NCBI GenBank assembly: GCA_002482715.1
Contig: DLGN01000228.1
Span: 1-7,608, forward strand
DNA length: 7,608 bases
From: Oxalobacteraceae bacterium UBA7693
Lineage (GTDB): Bacteria > Pseudomonadota > Gammaproteobacteria > Burkholderiales > Burkholderiaceae_D
Direction: 5' to 3'
The translations under genes were made by a program, and so were the position numbers. The first letter of the stretch is position 1, and each line of letters opens with the position of its first letter. A model generated the notes under the pieces. It was not told the origin of the DNA and searched no databases. It worked only from the letters and a program-made list of their open reading frames with translations. This document shows positions 5,555-7,608 of this stretch, one piece after another.

Positions 5555-7462
5555 CTACTTACTCAATCCCTTTTTCAAATTATCCACCCCACCTACCACT
5601 GGCAAAACGATGGACGTCTGCGACAGATCGACGCTCAATTCTGTCCCCGCCTTTGGCCAAAGCGTAAAGTCCTGATCGCTGGACATGATCATCAATGCCA
5701 AACGTTTACCAGCTGGGATGACTCTATCAATAGGCTGGAGGTCGAAAGTCAAATCAACAAATTTACCTGGCGCCAGAGGCGTTCCAACTAATTTGGAATC
5801 GTAATTGCCGGTTTTAGTTAATGCACGATGATTCTGTGGATCCGCCCAGCCACGCGACAGCACACCAGCTTGTCCTGCCGAGCCAACGACTTTGCCGTCG
5901 AAAGGCAACATGACTAGCCATACTGATAAATTGGCGGCCGGCTTGTTAGCAGCCACACGAATTTTGATGCTAGGCGTACCCGACAAATGCATGGCATCGT
6001 TTAACTCTGGCGTTGCATAAATTAAGCGATGTGGTGATTGCTCTGCCTGCGCCAGAACGCCACCTTTGAATTGCACATCGTCGATCAGCTTTTCGATACC
6101 AGCTTTGTTTTGAGCTGATAAGCCTAGGCTGCCCGCCTTGCTGCCACCTGCACCCAAACTCAAGTTCACATTGGCCGCTTCGGGATTTGGGAAATCCAAA
6201 TATGGCGTTGGTGGTACGCCGCGTTCAGTGCTTTCACGAACGATCATGGCGCGGGCATCACGCTCTACCCCATTATCGATACCGTACAAATAATGCGAGA
6301 ACCAGCGATTACGCATTTCTAATGGTGGAGTACCACCACCGTGTCCGCCTTGATGCAAATACAGTTGGGTTGGTACGCCTTGTTTTTTCAAGGCATCGTA
6401 AATACGAATGGAATGCTCAGGCATGACGTTCCAATCTTGCTGACCGTGCGCTAACAAGGTCGCGGCTTTGACGCCTTTGATCTTGGTAAGCAAATCACGC
6501 TCTGCCCAAAAATCATTGTAGTCGCCATTTTTGCGGTCAAACTTGGCTGGGTACAAGCCATCACGGATAGTTTTATTACAGAATTCGCGTTTTTCTGGTG
6601 CGCCGCTGTAGATGAAGTCATACAGTTGATCAATGTCTTCGCCCAGATAGCCGCCTGGGTGACGCACCAAACCATTGCTGCGGTAGTAGTGATAGTAAGA
6701 GGTGTTTGGTGCGATTGGGATAATCGCTTCTAAGCCAGCCACGCCTGTTGTTGCGGCGGCTAAAGGAATGGTGCCGTTGTAAGAGGTGCCTGTCATACCG
6801 ACTTTACCAGTTGCCCAACTTGCTTTGACTTCTTGATTGCCATCGATGCTGGTGTAGCCTTTGGCGCGACCATTGAGCCAATCGATGACGGCTTTTGGCG
6901 CTAATTCTTCTGGTGCACCACCGACCGTTGGACAGCCTTGCGATAAGCCTGTGCCTGGTGCTTCAGAATGGACAACCGCAAAGCCACGTGGCAACCAAGT
7001 ATCGATTTCGGTACGTGAGATTTCTGGGCGTACTGGGATAAATTTGGCTTGCTCATTGACTGGACGCGGTGGCGGCTCACTGCCGAGTTCGTGCTTCACA
7101 TCCCACATTTTTTGATTCTTCATGGTGCCAGCGAAGTAGGGCGAAGATTCATAAACCACCGCAACCTTTAAGCCCTCAGTCTCGGTTTGCTTAGGACGAG
7201 TGACTGCAACGTGCACACGATCTGGCTTGCCATCGGCATCGCTATCGAATTCGGTTTCTACCCATAGTTCTTGCTTGATCCATTGCGATTTATCCTGAAA
7301 ACCCGGCACGACTTGGGCTTGTCCGTTATAGAAAACTGGGACGGTCTTGGTATTAGCTGCCGCATCTTGCGCCGTACTATTCGTCGAGAAAGCGGCGATA
7401 AGGGCGAGGCTCAAGAAGGATCGTTGGCACAGTTTTTTGGAATACGCTTGGCTTAGTTTCAT
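5555..7462 (-). CDS. Exported Xaa-Pro dipeptidyl-peptidase-like hydrolase (peptidase family S15)
   Basis: The 635-residue product is an alpha/beta-hydrolase of the S15/CocE type. Such enzymes remove Xaa-Pro dipeptides from peptide N-termini, though relatives hydrolyse esters or beta-lactam precursors. Residues 1-31 form a signal peptide: a basic n-region, hydrophobic SLALIAAF, and a probable cut after NSTA or STAQ; this suggests a periplasmic or secreted enzyme. The nucleophile is Ser227 in GTSYNG (225-230). The likely acid is Asp343 in HGQQDWNV and the base His374 in LHQGGHGG, in the expected order and spacing. The C-terminal part (about 395-620) is the beta-rich jelly-roll domain of the family, with IRVAANKPAANLSVWLV and IPAGKRLALMIMSSDQDF. 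The start is the only ATG before residue 114 and begins the signal peptide, but it has no good Shine-Dalgarno sequence. The gene leads a probable two-gene transcript with the TfoX-domain gene. Substrate preference for Xaa-Pro is inferred from the family. Confidence 0.92.
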   Translation of the reverse strand: MKLSQAYSKKLCQRSFLSLALIAAFSTNSTAQDAAANTKTVPVFYNGQAQVVPGFQDKSQWIKQELWVETEFDSDADGKPDRVHVAVTRPKQTETEGLKVAVVYESSPYFAGTMKNQKMWDVKHELGSEPPPRPVNEQAKFIPVRPEISRTEIDTWLPRGFAVVHSEAPGTGLSQGCPTVGGAPEELAPKAVIDWLNGRAKGYTSIDGNQEVKASWATGKVGMTGTSYNGTIPLAAATTGVAGLEAIIPIAPNTSYYHYYRSNGLVRHPGGYLGEDIDQLYDFIYSGAPEKREFCNKTIRDGLYPAKFDRKNGDYNDFWAERDLLTKIKGVKAATLLAHGQQDWNVMPEHSIRIYDALKKQGVPTQLYLHQGGHGGGTPPLEMRNRWFSHYLYGIDNGVERDARAMIVRESTERGVPPTPYLDFPNPEAANVNLSLGAGGSKAGSLGLSAQNKAGIEKLIDDVQFKGGVLAQAEQSPHRLIYATPELNDAMHLSGTPSIKIRVAANKPAANLSVWLVMLPFDGKVVGSAGQAGVLSRGWADPQNHRALTKTGNYDSKLVGTPLAPGKFVDLTFDLQPIDRVIPAGKRLALMIMSSDQDFTLWPKAGTELSVDLSQTSIVLPVVGGVDNLKKGLSK

Positions 7463-7537
7463 AGGTAGTCGGCTGTGAGAGTAATCTGTTAAGGGGTGGA
7501 AACTGGATGAATAGACCGTAATTATGCACAGAAGTTT

Positions 7538-7557
7538 CGTCTAAATATATTAAGACG
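7538..7557. promoter_or_regulatory. 20-bp near-palindrome upstream of the peptidase gene, possible operator
   Basis: CGTCT-A-AATATATT-A-AGACG is symmetric except for one base pair per half (A at both 7543 and 7552). It lies 76 bases upstream of the peptidase start, in an A+T-rich stretch where a promoter would be expected. Candidate -10 hexamers on the minus strand include TATATT within the palindrome and CATAAT just downstream, but neither has a good -35 partner, so no promoter is called. A separate 10-bp palindrome, GGTTTAAACC, occurs at 7580-7589. Binding by a dimeric regulator is a guess from symmetry and position only. Confidence 0.35.
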
Positions 7558-7608
7558 TTAAAAATTATTGGGCTTTTGTGGTTTAAACCCATCCCCATCC
7601 CAGCCTTC

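Noticed and set aside
6187..7115. Frames inside the peptidase gene (6187-6426 plus, 6451-6675 minus, 6861-7115 plus)
   Set aside because: They overlap the conserved catalytic part of the S15 peptidase in other frames and show no coding signal of their own.
7377..7598. A 73-codon minus-strand frame running into the peptidase start
   Set aside because: It overlaps the peptidase signal-peptide region in another frame, and the product has no recognisable feature.
1..7608. CRISPR array, tRNA, rRNA, toxin-antitoxin pair or defence operon
   Set aside because: No regularly spaced direct repeats, cloverleaf, rRNA-like sequence or matching protein families were seen on either strand.

Overview
The window looks like chromosomal DNA of a Gram-negative proteobacterium with moderate GC. 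I lean towards a betaproteobacterium of the Oxalobacteraceae (Undibacterium-like). The grounds are a 180-kDa-class NAD-dependent glutamate dehydrogenase, a stand-alone TfoX C-terminal-domain protein, an exported S15-family peptidase, and paired REP-type palindromes between genes. The genus is inference; only the gene families are read from sequence.

Layout. (1) Positions 1-2102, minus strand: the first 700 codons of the large NAD-glutamate dehydrogenase. The gene runs off the left edge before its catalytic domain. (2) 2103-2940: about 840 bases with no convincing gene. They hold two REP-doublet elements: 2171-2241, nested in a further 13-bp inverted repeat, and 2638-2715. (3) 2941-5185, plus strand: three poorly characterised genes in a row. 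They encode a two-helix membrane protein with a probable PH-like cytoplasmic domain, a membrane-anchored or exported helical-repeat protein with four cysteines, and a small TPR-like helical protein. By eye this block is richer in A+T and uses more AGA, CGA, TTA and ATA codons than the flanking genes, so it looks like accessory DNA. (4) 5148-5219: a second copy of the 2638-2715 element family. It supplies the last 12 codons of the small TPR-like gene and lies between convergent genes. (5) 5254-7462, minus strand: an exported Xaa-Pro dipeptidyl-peptidase-like S15 hydrolase, followed 25 bases later by the TfoX C-terminal-domain protein, probably one transcript. (6) 7463-7608: the upstream region of that transcript, with a 20-bp near-palindrome.

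How the genes fit together. Glutamate dehydrogenase and the exported proline-specific peptidase both belong to peptide and amino-acid catabolism, but they are separate transcription units and nothing links their control. The middle three genes may form a loose envelope-related set. The clearest structural signal is the set of three GTAG-headed paired palindromes (REPIN/BIME-like). They come from two sequence families and two of them bracket the accessory block. I see no CRISPR array, tRNA, rRNA, intact transposase, toxin-antitoxin pair or recognisable defence system.
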